64,000 nucleotides of DNA from Rhineura floridana (Eukaryota; Chordata; Lepidosauria; Squamata; Rhineuridae). Below, piece after piece: positions 16,428-27,631 of this stretch (the stretch's first letter is position 1; each line of letters begins with the position of its first letter). The translations under genes were made by a program, and so were the position numbers. The stretch is from contig NC_084481.1 in the NCBI RefSeq assembly GCF_030035675.1, positions 46,467,399-46,531,398 of the forward strand, in the 5' to 3' direction. The notes below the pieces were generated by a model. That model saw only the letters and a list, made by a program, of their open reading frames with translations, searched no databases and was not told the origin of the DNA.

Positions 16428-18618
16428 GATGATACAATGGGAAGGGGAGAAACATATACATCATCATGTGGGATATAAAGGTAATAAATAAATAGTCATG
16501 TCCATGGAAGAGGCAGCTCAGTGAGACGTGAGGCATGGGCTGACCCATGGCTGTCTTTGTACTTTGTTTGCTAAGAGCTATGTAGGCAGACCACATGGGT
16601 CATTTCCAGACAGCCTGCATTCATCCTGCTTGGTTTACACAAAGTTTGCAGAGAGGTTAGACGATGTTGGCTATTTATCTAGCATGCATTCCAATTTGTT
16701 TGCAGGGAGGTTAGTCCAAGTTGCATCAAGCAAATGTTATCCCACACTTTCCAGTGCATTTTCCCTTCACTTTCCTTATTGCAAAAAGTCAAATTTTGGG
16801 GGGAAAGTGGGTTTGTTTGGCAAGAGCTCCAAATTGACTTTAATTGCATAACCTGCGTTTGCTGGAATGTGACTGAATCCCTCCCCAAAATGAACAACCT
16901 GGAAGCTTTTGTTTTGCTCCGTGGTGACACGGGCTAGGTGGAGGACAAGGCGAGGCAGAGCCGGGCTGGGTACAACACAAGGTGAGGTTCAGACTAGAAG
17001 CAAGGTGAGGCAGTGTTTAGGCTTGATGGATGGCTCAGGTTGTGCTATAGGAATACAGCTCTGGCGTTGCTTCAGCCACAGTCAGGCATACTGAGTCCTA
17101 CATGTTGGCAGCAATTGCATCCCAGTGGTTAAGAACAACTACAATGGAAGGTGCTTCTTCAGTTAAGGGGGCCCAACCCTCTCCAGTAATCTCCTACTGT
17201 GATGGAGCTCCCTGGGACTTCTGCAATGGAGTCCCCCACATCCAAGGATGGCAGTGCCATATCCTTGGGCAAGAGGGGCACTGACCCCACAAGCTCATCT
17301 TGTGGAAGCACTTCTGGGGCTGGCCCGAAGAGCTCTACCCCCTTCTGGTTCCTCATCCCCAGAAGAACAGGAATATGACTCCAGGGTAGGAATGGGTGAG
17401 AAATTTCATAAAAGCAAACTGTACATCGAACTTGCAATTTGAAAGTTCACTATCTTTGTGGACTGATCTTGTTTGCTAGGAAACAGCAGTGAATATCACG
17501 ACATTGTTATTGATTCAGTCTGAACTGCTGACATGTGTATTCCCTTTAACTTCTGTGCCATTGAGGATGGAATCCATTGTTTATTATTTATTTATTATTT
17601 GATTTATATCCTGCCCTTCCTCCCAGCAGGAGCCCAGGGCGGCAAACAAAAGCACTAAAAACACTTTAAAACATAATAAAAACAGACCTTAAAATACATT
17701 AAAACAAAACAACTTTAAAAACATTTTAAAAGCTTTAAAGACAACTTTAAAAAGGGTTAAAAAACATATTGTTTAAAAAAAGTTTTTTTAAAAAAAACAT
17801 ATTAAAAAGCAATTCCAACACAGACTGTGTCTTCATAATTTGATTCTTAACCTCTCCCCCCTCCTTGTAGCTGTTTGTTTTATAATTTCTGGCACTTTAG
17901 CCAAACTCACTACTGGTCTGTTGCCTCGGGCAGGCAAAGAGTATCTTACCACAGAAAGTGAAAAATTGACCAAGGTGCATGGAGGGGGAGAGGAAGCAAA
18001 GTTGGTTAACTTCAAATAAGCTAACTGTAACATCAAGAACTCAGCAGACAGCAGCACTCAAGTCTTAAAGATAAATTGGGTTGAGTTTTCAACATTCAAA
18101 ATTAAATCATATAGTTGAGCTGGAGGGGGGATCAACTGCACAAACCTCATTTAATTGTGTCTGTGTGTGACTTTCATCTCCTTTCATCAGACAGACAATA
18201 ACCCTGAGGCAAGATGCCTACTTGATGGCAATTACCAAGCTCTTTACTTTGAATTTTTAAAAATAGCAGGCTATCATTAGGGGAAAAAAACAAAGGTTTT
18301 TTTGGCAATGGAAGAGGTTGAAACAGGAAAAGCTGAAGATAATGAAGTGTTAATTACAACACACAGTAACCAGCTGCCAGTTTGTCGAAATGACAACTGA
18401 AACATCATCAAACTCCAAACTACATCCCTACTTCAGGGTCATGACATCACCCAAAGCTCTGTTGCATCCTCCTTGTGGTCTCTGATAGCTGGGTGTGTCA
18501 AGTCATCACTATCTTGACCTGATGAGGGGAAAGAGCCATGCCTGTATATGGCCAGACTCTATCTTGCCATTGAGGCAATTCACAGCATTTTATTGTGGAG
18601 TTTTCTCTTAATAATAAG
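16428..18618. other. Intergenic, right part of split SINE and old repeats
   Basis: 16428-16500 continues the SINE interrupted by the hAT element. A TAGGAATGGG-started MITE fragment lies at about 17388-17450. A microsatellite-rich repeat at about 17580-17815 begins tatttattatttgatttatatcctgccc, a family of 3' LINE/SINE-like ends. No exon seen. Confidence 0.45.
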
Positions 18619-19090
18619 CAGAGCTTGGAAGTAATTAGCTACATGTAACAAATTACTTGTAATTCCTTACTTTTTTGAGGAACAAGTGGGTAATTCCTTT
18701 ACATTTCGATTGTAATAGAACTAAGAGTAATTGTATTACCTTTATGGAGTAATTGTAATGTTTCCAGCATTACTTTTGGGCATTACTTGGAGGGGGGAAG
18801 CAGGGGAAGTCTTCTGCTCCTCTGATTTGTGGATGAAAGTCATGTGCCTCAAACTGGGCTTCTGTGCAGCATCGCTCTTCCCTCATGCTCTGTGGGTGGG
18901 TAGGAGGCGACAAGGGAGGAGGTGGAGAGTGAGACAGGATGGAGTGGAGAAAACAATTATTTAAAAAAACAGATGGTGGTGGTGAAGAATGGAGTAGTGG
19001 GGAAAAGGAGCCAGAGAGCATGAACATGGATAAAGGAGAAGAAGGAGGCAGCAGCAGAATGGAGATAAAGAACTGTGGAAGTGAAAGATG

Positions 19091-19167
<77 letters not shown>

Positions 19168-19697
19168 ACTGTGTTTGCACTTGGCACACCAAGTGGCCTC
19201 CACCACCCTCTCTGGCTACTGTGCTGCATTTGCAATATTTTAACTTTTTTGCATCTCAGGGGAAAATGTTTGCCTGGGTGAGTATCCCTTAGTTGGTGGC
19301 AGGGCAGGATCCGGGAGGTGGTTAAGTGTGAGAGATTATGCTTGCTGGCGGGGGGAGGTTGCACTTGGGTTTTGCAGAGATCTGAAGTACTGGCCTCTGC
19401 CTCCCTCCCCACCTCCCTTACCAGCTGAGAGACCACCATTGCTATCTTATGGATAAAAAGAATTATTCTACTACCTCTGTATGTGTGTGTTTATTTTCAG
19501 TGTTGTTTTATGTTACTTAGATGTGCAGCAGCCAAGGCCAGCACCCTGTAGGCGCTTTTTTAAAAAAGTAACTGAAATGTGATTACTTTTGAGAAAAAGT
19601 AATCAGTTACTTTCAGAGCAATTGCAATTGTAACGGTAATTACTACTTTTGGGGCCATGTAACTAACTGTAATTTATTACTTTTTAAAAGTAATCTG
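18619..19697 (+). mobile_element. Internally deleted hAT element, same family as 11488-16419
   Basis: Flanked by an exact 8-bp duplication ATAATAAG (18611-18618, 19698-19705). It starts CAGAGCTTGGAAGTAATTAG, and its last 180 bp (cagccaaggccagcacc ... gtaatttattactttttaaaagtaatctg) match the left end of the large hAT copy in inverse. The interior keeps a relic of transposase exon 1 (gcagcagcagaatggagat..ctgtggaag near 19050-19085) followed by an expanded (TG)n, then jumps to the 3' region. Exons 2-4 are absent, so it is nonautonomous. Confidence 0.88.
19094..19164 (+). repeat. (TG)n microsatellite
   Basis: About 35 uninterrupted TG units within the hAT derivative. In the full hAT copy a short (CA)n at 15974-15989 (minus strand TG) sits at the same place just after the exon 1 donor, so the array grew from a transposon-borne seed. 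Cys-Val reading frames here are artefacts. Confidence 0.95.
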
Positions 19698-19705
19698 ATA
19701 ATAAG

Positions 19706-22700
19706 GGCAAGGAGTCTGAATTAGGCATCAGTCACCACAGTTGCTTAGCTGTAAGGTGGCGTCTGAAACTGATGAGTATGTGTCCCGACAAGGGTTATTC
19801 GTTATAGAGATATGACGTTCCAAAGCAAGATTTATTCCTTTAAAGAGTATTTGACGTCTCCCAATCTTAGATTTGTGGGAGACGTCTTTTGTAAACACAA
19901 TCTGTTAATTATTTCCCATTTCATTTGGAAACATCCATGTTGTCAAAAGTAAATTAATTAAAAACTAGAATTCCCTTGTGTAGCTATTAGCAATTTACAG
20001 AGAGCACTATTAACAGGAAAAGAATAATTGGGATTGTAACTGGCATGATATAAACAGTATTTCCTAAATCCCCTGCTCAGAGCTAGAACTCTTCATGCAT
20101 TGCAAATTAAGTTCACAAGGTGACATTCCAGCATCTTCAGGACTTGTTAAGCATTGCTGATTGTTCACTTAATGTCAGAAATGTTTGTGAAAATTACTGA
20201 CATGTACACCAAGGGGAAAAAAGCGTTCTAAATAGCCCAATAATGCATTTAGAGCAAATGAAAACAGCAACAGTTACAGCACAACCTTATACATGTCTAC
20301 TAGAACTTAGGGCTTATTCACACAGCAGCATTACTAAAGTGTACTAAAGACACTGTTTTTACCTCCTTTTTCTATTTGCACTGTCCACAGTATGGGTTCA
20401 ATGCCAGCTGCAAACACAATATTTTCTATTCACATTGAGGGGATCAGTCACACAGTTTCCTAATGACCATACCCTCTAATTTAACATTTCCACTCCCTCT
20501 GGTTGCTTGGCAACTGAGCATGCTCAGTTTGTTCTACCAGCTACTGTAAATACATTTTTTTAAAAAAAACACCAACCCAGAAGTGTGGTTATTTGTATTT
20601 TCACTGATAGGATACAGCTGAAATACAAATCTTTGTTTGAGCAGTATTATGCTTTTGCACACAAGTTAGGGGGAAAAGAAAAATAATGGCACCATTTGTG
20701 GCAACATAAAAAAGGCTGGTAGAACAGAGAAGAGCAGCCGGAAGCTGCTTGTCAGCCCACAGGAAATAAAATGAACAAAGAGAGAAGGAACGAGTGGGCA
20801 TAGAGAGGGGAACAATTGACACACACCCCTAAAAGCATTGGAACAAAGCATCTACAACCACTAGAGATATGGAGTGAAGATTTTTTCCCCTTCCCTTTTC
20901 ATATTATCAGTGGATTGGATTAGTATAAATTTACCGGGGGAAAACTGCATGATAGCTTCTGTCTGCTGGAATTGTCAGTTGAACCAAGTGAATTAAAAGG
21001 AGACGTGAGTAACACCAAACACACAGTAAACCACCATGTCTCCTTGACTTTAGTCTCCTTGAGTTTACTGCAACTTACTCCTGGGTAAGTGGGTATAGGA
21101 TTGCTCCTTCTTCCACACACAGAAAAGTAATTAATGACTCTTCTAAGAGAGTAGCTGCTATCTAATGGTTAATTCCCCCCTCAGAACTATATTTATGCAG
21201 TTAAATGCAGATTTAGTTGATTAATAAAAATTTGTATCATTAATCAGCTAAACTTTCTTTCCTCACGTGACAGCCTTAGTATGATGCCTCTTTCTCTCTA
21301 GCTCTCTCAAAGGGAATCTGCCTTCATGCCACTAGAAGAATTTTGTATGTTTTAACACAGAACTCAATGCAGCAATTTTAATACAGCAGTCTGGGTTTTT
21401 TAAAAAACAAAACAAAACTATAAATGCAGTATACCAGTTTGATTGTATGCTGCCTGAGTGAGGGGTCCTATATTTTGCATTTGAAAAGTACGTAGCACAA
21501 TATTGCAACATGTTTTCCTAAGCAGCCATGGAGTACAAGAATGGGTGATGTAAACATAACTGTCAATGTCCAGAAGTGACCAAGACAGCCACACTCTCTT
21601 CTTTAGCTGCATAGTCTGCTAATGGGAGTTGTGCAAAGGTGTAAGATTAGCCAAGCAGAATGAAAACACAGCCATAAATATTTGCTGATTGTGGGAATAT
21701 TTTTTGTCAAATAGATAGTGGTTCACACCAAAGACAGGGAACTTGTGGCCATCCAAGGGTTGCTGGATTACAGCTCCCATCATCCCTGACCATTGAACTT
21801 GCTGGCTGGGGCTGGTGGGAATTAAAGCCCAACAGCATCTAGAAGGTCACTGACAGGTTCCCCATCCCTGGTTTAGACTTTAGAGCACATGTCTTTTGTT
21901 CCAAATGCAAAAGACATCTTGGTCCAGATGCAGGAAATGATTGCGAATGACACAAAGATCAATCTTTGTGACTGCCATTACATTTGGTTAGCTTTGGTCC
22001 CCAGCTATAGTAAGCATCTATAGTATTACAGTGGAATATGTTGAATTGGGGATGCTGAATTCAGAGTGCCAGTGGAGTGCAGGGAAATGTAAGACTTCAG
22101 CCCAGGAAACTGGAGTCTAAATCACAGCTCAGCTATGATCTTACTGTTCAAAGCTTTATCTCTCACATATCTGTGTCCTTCAGTTGCTCTGTCTATCAAG
22201 GTGGGTTGGTAGCAACTAGCCCCACAAAGCTGTTGTGAGGGTGAATGTTGTTATTCACCGTGAGTTGTAGACGTAGCACAGAGCAAAAATATATAGTTAT
22301 CTAACAGTGATTCAGCTGCATTCAAGAGGTTAAAATTGCTTAACCTACTAAGTAATGCAGAACTCAACAGTATTTGAAAGAGACATTTAATGTATAAAAG
22401 ATGTTTCCATTTTCCTCTCCAGATTGTATAGTTAAGGCAGGGAAGAGTGTTGAAATACATGCAAGTTTTTTTTTAAGCAATGTAAAGTGTGCCCTGCTGA
22501 TAAGCCTGAAAAAACAGAAAAAGTAATGACTAAGTAATTACTTTTGGTTCACATTTTCAGAAATATCTAATGATTGCCTTTTACTAGTAGCTATTCCTCA
22601 AATTATTATATAATCCTATGAACCAGGCGAGCAGTTTCCCAACTTTTTCCCCCACGGACTACATGAAAATTGCTGATGGTCTTGGCGGGCCACTTTATGA

Positions 22701-24363
22701 CTTCTCTGCCTTTTATAGCAATTGTAAGGTATTGTCCTAGATATTGTATGATTTTTAATTGTATTTTGATTGCTTCTTTTTCTCATATATTGTATTTTAT
22801 TGTATTGAATTCTATGGAATGACATACATAAAATACAATATACAGGAAATAAAAGAAGAAATAAAAATACAATTAAAAATCAATATGCCTATTCAATATG
22901 TTGGATGTGCAAATCCCACTACAAATCCACAGACATCTCCGGACCACAGTTTCAGAACCCCTGATCCAGGTGACTGGATCATATAATATAATCTTAATAT
23001 ATATTCATCACTAATTTTCAGACTTATTATATGATTGGAGATTACCCAACATTTTCAGTATTCCAGTCAGTGAGTAAGGGAGCCTCAGTGTTCTAGAGCG
23101 GGGGTTCCCAAACAGTGGTCCGCAAGCTTCATTCAGATGGTCCATAGCATGTCTGCATTAGTCATATTGATTTTTATTTATAGTTTTATTGCTTCTTTTA
23201 TTCTACAGAATGAAAATTGTAATACAATAAAATACAATATAGTCATAAAAAGCAATAAAATACAATTAAAAATCATACAGCATTTGTCTCAGCACATTAC
23301 AATTGCTTCAACAGGCAGAAAAGCAATTTTCAAGTGGTCTGAGGGGGGGAAAGTTTGGAAGCCGTAGGTCTGGAGCAGTGGTTCGCAACCTGGGGGGGGC
23401 GTGAAGTAATTAACAGAGATTAAAATTACAATTAGCAGGGGGGGTCACAAAATTTTATGAGCTTACAAAGGGGGTCCGTACTGATGAAGATTGGGAACCA
23501 CTGGTCTAGAGCCTTCACTTTTGATATATGTATAGTCCAAAACACCCCAATTGCTCCACAAATCTGAAAAATAGGGCATCTGTACACATCTGCAAAAAGA
23601 GGATTCAAAGTATACTTCAAATTGCTGAACATCTTCCAGGGTACCCAGAAAGCTGACATTTGGCATGTACATAATCCAAGACACTCCAATTACTAGAAAA
23701 GTCTGAAAGGGAAATATTAACAGTGCAAATCCTATACATTCTTACTCAAATGTAAGTCCCATTGAGTTCAGTGAGGCTAACTCCCAGGTGAGTGAGTACA
23801 GGGTTGTAGCCTCAGCCTAGACATGGGGGGGAGGTACAACCTCCCACAGAACTTCTAGTTGACCTAGAAAACTGAAATTTGACACATACACTGTTCACAA
23901 AAATGCTAATTAATAGGAAAGTCTGAAACTTGGACAATCTTGGACCTAGTGGCAAAAACGTGGGTCATGAAATTTACCTTGGGCTGTGTTCTCACCATAT
24001 GTTTAGAGCACCTTTAAAGCACATTATTTCCTCCCAACAGTACTTGAGGCTCAGAAGTAAGGGAAGAGCCAACTCAAGGGGTAGCCAGAAATAGAAATCT
24101 ATCCTTGCAGAACACATTTTATTTACTAGTAACTATACATATATATACATACCCACACACATACATAAAATGCAGTGCTGAGTAAAACTTCACATCTCCT
24201 GGGTTGGGATAGAGGAGCAGGTGAGTAAACAGGGCTGCCAAGTCTCCAGTTTTCACCCAGAGACTCTGGTTTTCGGAGGTCTCCAGGTCTCCTCAATGTC
24301 CAGACTCTTAGCTTCCATTTAAAAAAAATATGTTTCTAGGTGGTCTGGTTCAAAAGATATAAA
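19706..24363. other. Intergenic, repeats only; expected site of missing G6PC2 exons
   Basis: Old SINE-like piece at about 22085-22250. Three related segments with ggttcccaaac/ggaaccactgg ends lie at about 22620-22980, 23095-23370 and 23375-23515 (TA-rich interiors such as aatacaattaaaaatc). The MITE at 21737-21873 is listed separately. I searched the minus strand by eye for G6PC2 exons 3-5 (SPSGHAMG, FPHQVILG, DTTPFAG-type codons) and found none. Confidence 0.5.
21737..21873. mobile_element. MITE, 'cagggaac..gttccccatccctg' family
   Basis: Imperfect palindrome: cagggaacttgtggcc at the left, ggttccccatccctgg at the right, with ttacagctcccatcatccctgacc and tggctggggctggtgggaatt inside. Related pieces lie at about 58855-58960 and 60070-60175. 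hAT-like; no coding sequence. Confidence 0.65.
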
Positions 24364-24400
24364 CCAAAATGCAGAGCTTGGAAAAGTTACTTTTTTGGAC

Positions 24401-26339
24401 TTCCCGGAAGGATTGCTCCGCCTGTGGCTGCCTCTGATGAGCTCTGTCTCAGAGGAAGCTTTTTTCAGTTTAAAATCAGACTGGTATAAATGTTCTCCCA
24501 GGCAAGGGTGAACCGAAGATTTTCCACAGAAACTTCGTTGGGCTGTCGGTGGCTGGAATTGATCAGGAATTCCCTGGGATAAGAAGGCATACCTAGCAGC
24601 CGAGGACGGAGTTAGGACTTCCAACAAGCTGTGCTGAAAAAAGCGAGACGTTTTTTCTTTTAAACGATCCACAACGGGCGAGCTTTCTTCTGTCTAATCT
24701 TATCATTTGGCTTAAATTACTACAGTAAAAGAGATTTGTTTAAGAATCAGCAATCAAGATACCTGGGTGAGTTACACTTCTCTCTTTTATACAAGGAATT
24801 AAGGAGGAGGAAAGAAAATTTAAAAAGCTTATCTTATTTTTTATGGCAAAAAGCTGGCCTGAATTTGGAAACTATAAAGATTAAAACGGATGAGGGGCAA
24901 CTTACCCGAAGAGAAAATCTGATTTAGATGATTATTTGATTGATATATATCTGGGATTACTTTTTCTTGGGCTACTTTCTTTAGACGAATCTGCTGTTCG
25001 TGTATGTTACTAATTGTTTGGAGCTGTGAAAATTTGTTTTGCATCCTTGGACGTGCGGGAGATAAGAGCTGTGCTGGCCAGATGATGTCAACAGGCCTGA
25101 AATATTAATTCCTTTATTGCTGGAAAAAGAAGCAAATTACTCTTTGCTTGGGAATTGTGGCTATATTGGAAATTTGAAGGGTTTTTTCCTCGGCTTTAAG
25201 AATGACAATCAAAGAAGTGCCAGAGACCCTGGATGTACCCCTGGAAGGGTTTTCCCCTCTGGATATGTTTCAGAAGATAATGGATGAGATTAAGATAACG
25301 AAACAAGAACTGGGACAGAGTAGACAAGAGATGGCAATTGAATTTGGTAAAGTGAAACAGGAGTTGAAAGAAATAAAGGATTATACGAGAAAAAAAGCAG
25401 ATGGACAAGCAATAGAAGATGAAAAAGAAATTAAAGGGAAGGAGCAAATTCTGGAGATTGGATCAGATGTATCAAATGTGGAATTGGAAAAAGATTTGGA
25501 CTTTATGGCAAAAATTAAAGGGAGGATACAAGTCCTGGAGATTGGATCAGATATATCAAGTGTGGAACTGGAAAAATATTTGGAGTTTGTGGATCCTGGA
25601 GATAAAGATTATTGTTTGGAATTCGGCATTGTCCTTGGAGAAATTGATGAAGATATCAGAGATAAAGCTATCAATGTTTCGATGGAATTTCTGGACTGGA
25701 ATGATTTGATGGAATTTGAAATAGAGAAAATTTGTAGAATTAATTCCAGATATATGACAATGGAAAAACTCTCAAGAGATGTGCTGGTGTATTTCGTGAG
25801 AAAGAGGAACAGAGATATGACTTTGCAACAATATTTCAGTAACACATTCAGAATTGATGGCAGGGAAATATTTGTGATGAAGGAAATTCCCATCAGACTC
25901 TTACTATATGCCTATGACTATGACAGCAAGATTATTATGGGTGCAAGGATGGAAGTTGGAAGATGGAATTAACACTGATAATGGAAAAATGGCTATTGAA
26001 ATTATTGGACCTAGCAGACTTGATGAGATGGATTGATTGACATATTTATTTGGAGAAAAATCGATGGATATATTTCTCAAGGAGTGGAAACCTCTCTTTG
26101 ATTTTTTGCGGAAAGAATAAAGTGATGTTAATGAGATTTGATGATTAATTAAGATAACTAGTGGAGGAAAGTGATTTTGTAATATATTAAGAGACAGGTT
26201 TGTTATATATCATAGACCTATAGCTGATCTGCGACAAATCGGAAGTCAACATTTTATTTTATTTTATTGTTTAATTTGTTTCTTTTTTGCTTTGTTTTGT
26301 GTTTGAAAATTTGAATAAAATTAATGATTAAAAAAAAAG
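24401..26339 (+). mobile_element. Half-L1-like retrotransposon (ORF1 only)
   Basis: 1.94 kb, bounded by a 20-bp target duplication matching at 18 of 20 sites (24381-24400, 26340-26359) and ending gaataaaattaatgatt plus an A-run. A 5' region of about 800 bp precedes one ORF1-type frame (25202-25972) and a 3' UTR. No reverse transcriptase is present and the 3' end is complete, so ORF2 was lost internally. This is the arrangement of mammalian HAL1 (half-L1) elements. It would need an L1 partner for movement. Confidence 0.75.
25202..25972 (+). CDS. L1-type ORF1 protein (256 aa)
   Basis: Likely RNA-binding chaperone of the retrotransposon. The N-terminal part (about residues 25-75) is highly charged and heptad-like (IMDEIKITKQELGQSRQEM, KQELKEIKDYTRKK), as in L1 ORF1 coiled coils. 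The C-terminal part has a folded-domain pattern RDVLVYFVRKRNRDMTL, EIFVMKEIP, resembling the RRM/CTD of ORF1p. Between them a segment of about 26 residues occurs twice in tandem (KGKEQILEIGSDVSNVELEK and KGRIQVLEIGSDISSVELEK). The frame is open throughout. Not a host gene: it sits exactly inside a TSD-bounded insertion. Confidence 0.72.
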   Translation: MTIKEVPETLDVPLEGFSPLDMFQKIMDEIKITKQELGQSRQEMAIEFGKVKQELKEIKDYTRKKADGQAIEDEKEIKGKEQILEIGSDVSNVELEKDLDFMAKIKGRIQVLEIGSDISSVELEKYLEFVDPGDKDYCLEFGIVLGEIDEDIRDKAINVSMEFLDWNDLMEFEIEKICRINSRYMTMEKLSRDVLVYFVRKRNRDMTLQQYFSNTFRIDGREIFVMKEIPIRLLLYAYDYDSKIIMGARMEVGRWN

Positions 26340-26454
26340 GAAAAGTTTCTTTTTTGTACTACAACTCCCATCAGCCCAATCCAGTGGCCATGCTGGCTTG
26401 GGCTGATGGGAGTTGTAGTTCAAAAAAGTAACTTTTCCAAGCTCTGCCAAAATG

Positions 26455-26998
26455 TCAGCTCCCCCCCCCCCCGACATCTGTTAGTACTGGCTGCTCTGAT
26501 CCCTGCCCATCAGGTTTTTAGCCAATAAATGAAGTCAGGGTTGTGACTGACAAGATTTGTTGACCCCTGGCAATACTTAAACCCCATTTCAAGTTCTAAA
26601 GAAGAAGAATACTTTCTACACTGTTTTCTACAGATGAAGGCAATGAAGTACATGTCACTTGTCACAAAACATTGAATCATGTCTTTTCAGTTCTTCGTGG
26701 TGTTTTAATTCTTAATTTCCCCCCTAATTTAAGGAAATTCCTTCCTTAATTCATCTCTTAATTTCTTCTCTAATTTCTTCACAATTTGTCAGCTGGCTAT
26801 TTGCAATTCCATGGCAGTGAAAGTACAAATATATTTGTTTATTTTATTATTCTTACATTTATAATCCCATGTTTCTTCTTTCATGGAACCCATATGGCTC
26901 CCAGGTGATCACCTGTTCAAGCATTGACCAGACTGGGCTCCACTTAGCTTCAACAAAGTGGTGGCCTCATGTGCCTTCAGATCATACTCCATATCTTA
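26455..26998. other. G6PC2 intron 2 side, no exon seen
   Basis: C-run at 26461-26472 and remains of the repeat that hosts the MITE (to about 26590), then AT-rich unique sequence. No exon 3 of G6PC2 recognised. Confidence 0.45.
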
Positions 26999-26999
26999 C

Positions 27000-27109
27000 C
27001 TGGGCCTGTTTCACATGTTATAGGAAACTGCTCAAGACATGGGCTTGTTTGGTTCAGATACATCATTGTTTCTTGGACCCACCAATATGGACAATGACCA
27101 AATAAAATC
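27000..27109 (-). pseudogene. G6PC2: G6PC2 exon 2 with altered phosphatase signature
   Basis: 110 nt between acceptor ...ctgacag and donor gtaagata. Encodes [29 protein letters not shown]. The Cys in HCPYWW stands where the phosphatase superfamily requires Arg. Confidence 0.92.
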
Positions 27110-27410
27110 CTGTCAGACAAGAATACATCATCTTCAGTGGACACACAAACACAACACATTATTTAGCAGTATACCAGTGTCTTTCATATTAATGATTCTT
27201 GCTTGATCACTAGATCAGATTTATTATAATAAACTGAAACAGAATTCTTATTTTCCATTGTTTGAAAAGGGAAAAAGCCAGCTCTTCAAACCCTATGTAC
27301 TAATCATTTAAGCAGCCATCACTCATTGAAAGATTTTTCATCTCAGAAGACCATGAACCCTGCATTTCATAAAGTTTCTAAGGAAGCAAAAATCCAAACA
27401 ATCCTCTTAC

Positions 27411-27631
27411 CATTTAAATATTAGATTGAACAAATCACTAATCACTGCCACCCAGATCATTTTTGCCGCAATGACTTGATTAAGCTGGAACCAAAGACGA
27501 GAATAAATTGGAAAAAAAATGTTCTGAGGATCTCCAACATGTGACATGAAGTTTAGAAAGCTCTGGTAAGATCTGTAATCCTTCTGCAAATGCTGACTTA
27601 TGAGCACTCCATTGCTATGGAGCAGATCCAT
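27411..27631 (-). pseudogene. G6PC2: G6PC2 exon 1
   Basis: 73 codons plus 2 nt, ending at donor gtaagagg. The start was chosen by alignment to the family start MDFLH; an in-frame upstream codon run (MFEGFSLRAVK) is probably 5' UTR. Contains the first membrane-entry region. Confidence 0.9.

Larger units (their letters stand above)
24372..26446. mobile_element. Palindromic MITE (CAGAGCTTGG family) split by an L1-type element
   Basis: Exact 8-bp duplication CCAAAATG flanks it (24364-24371, 26447-26454). The left piece is 24372-24400; the rest runs from about 26340 to 26446 and ends CTTTTCCAAGCTCTG. The element between them (24401-26339) is a later insertion. The MITE sits in an older repeat whose sister is at about 40915-41130 (tctaag/gtg..tcaaaagatat..accaaaat). 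Confidence 0.88.
26999..27631 (-). pseudogene. G6PC2: G6PC2 remnant: exons 1 and 2 only, catalytic Arg replaced
   Basis: Glucose-6-phosphatase catalytic subunit 2 (islet-specific, an ER membrane enzyme in vertebrates with five exons and about 355 aa). Exon 1 (27631-27411) gives MDLLHSNGVLISQHLQKDYR and continues to KMIWVAVISDLFNLIFKW. Exon 2 (27109-27000) gives [20 protein letters not shown] to CETGPG. The splice sites are normal and exon 2 has the family's usual 110 nt. The phosphatase signature K-X6-RP (KWILFGHRP) is KWILFGHCP, Arg to Cys (TGT at 27093-27091). The matching R83C change in human G6PC1 is a well-known inactivating glycogen-storage-disease allele. Exons 3-5, which hold the rest of the active site, were not found in the 18 kb downstream. 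Position between ABCB11 and SPC25 and the strand match synteny. Probable pseudogene. Confidence 0.88.

Noticed and set aside
18505-18535. Minus-strand CCTCATCAGGTC resembling the FPHQV codons of G6PC2 exon 4
   Set aside because: Only PHQV-like codons fit; the spacing to neighbouring conserved residues is wrong and a stop follows soon. Treated as chance.
19075-19292. Cys-Val and Thr-His open frames
   Set aside because: Produced by the (TG)n microsatellite.
23140-23165. Minus-strand CATGCTATGG resembling GHAMG of G6PC2 exon 3
   Set aside because: Flanking codons do not match and the piece lies in a repeat with ggttcccaaac ends.
24319-24672. 117-codon minus-strand frame
   Set aside because: Crosses the junction of the MITE and the half-L1 5' region; no protein features.
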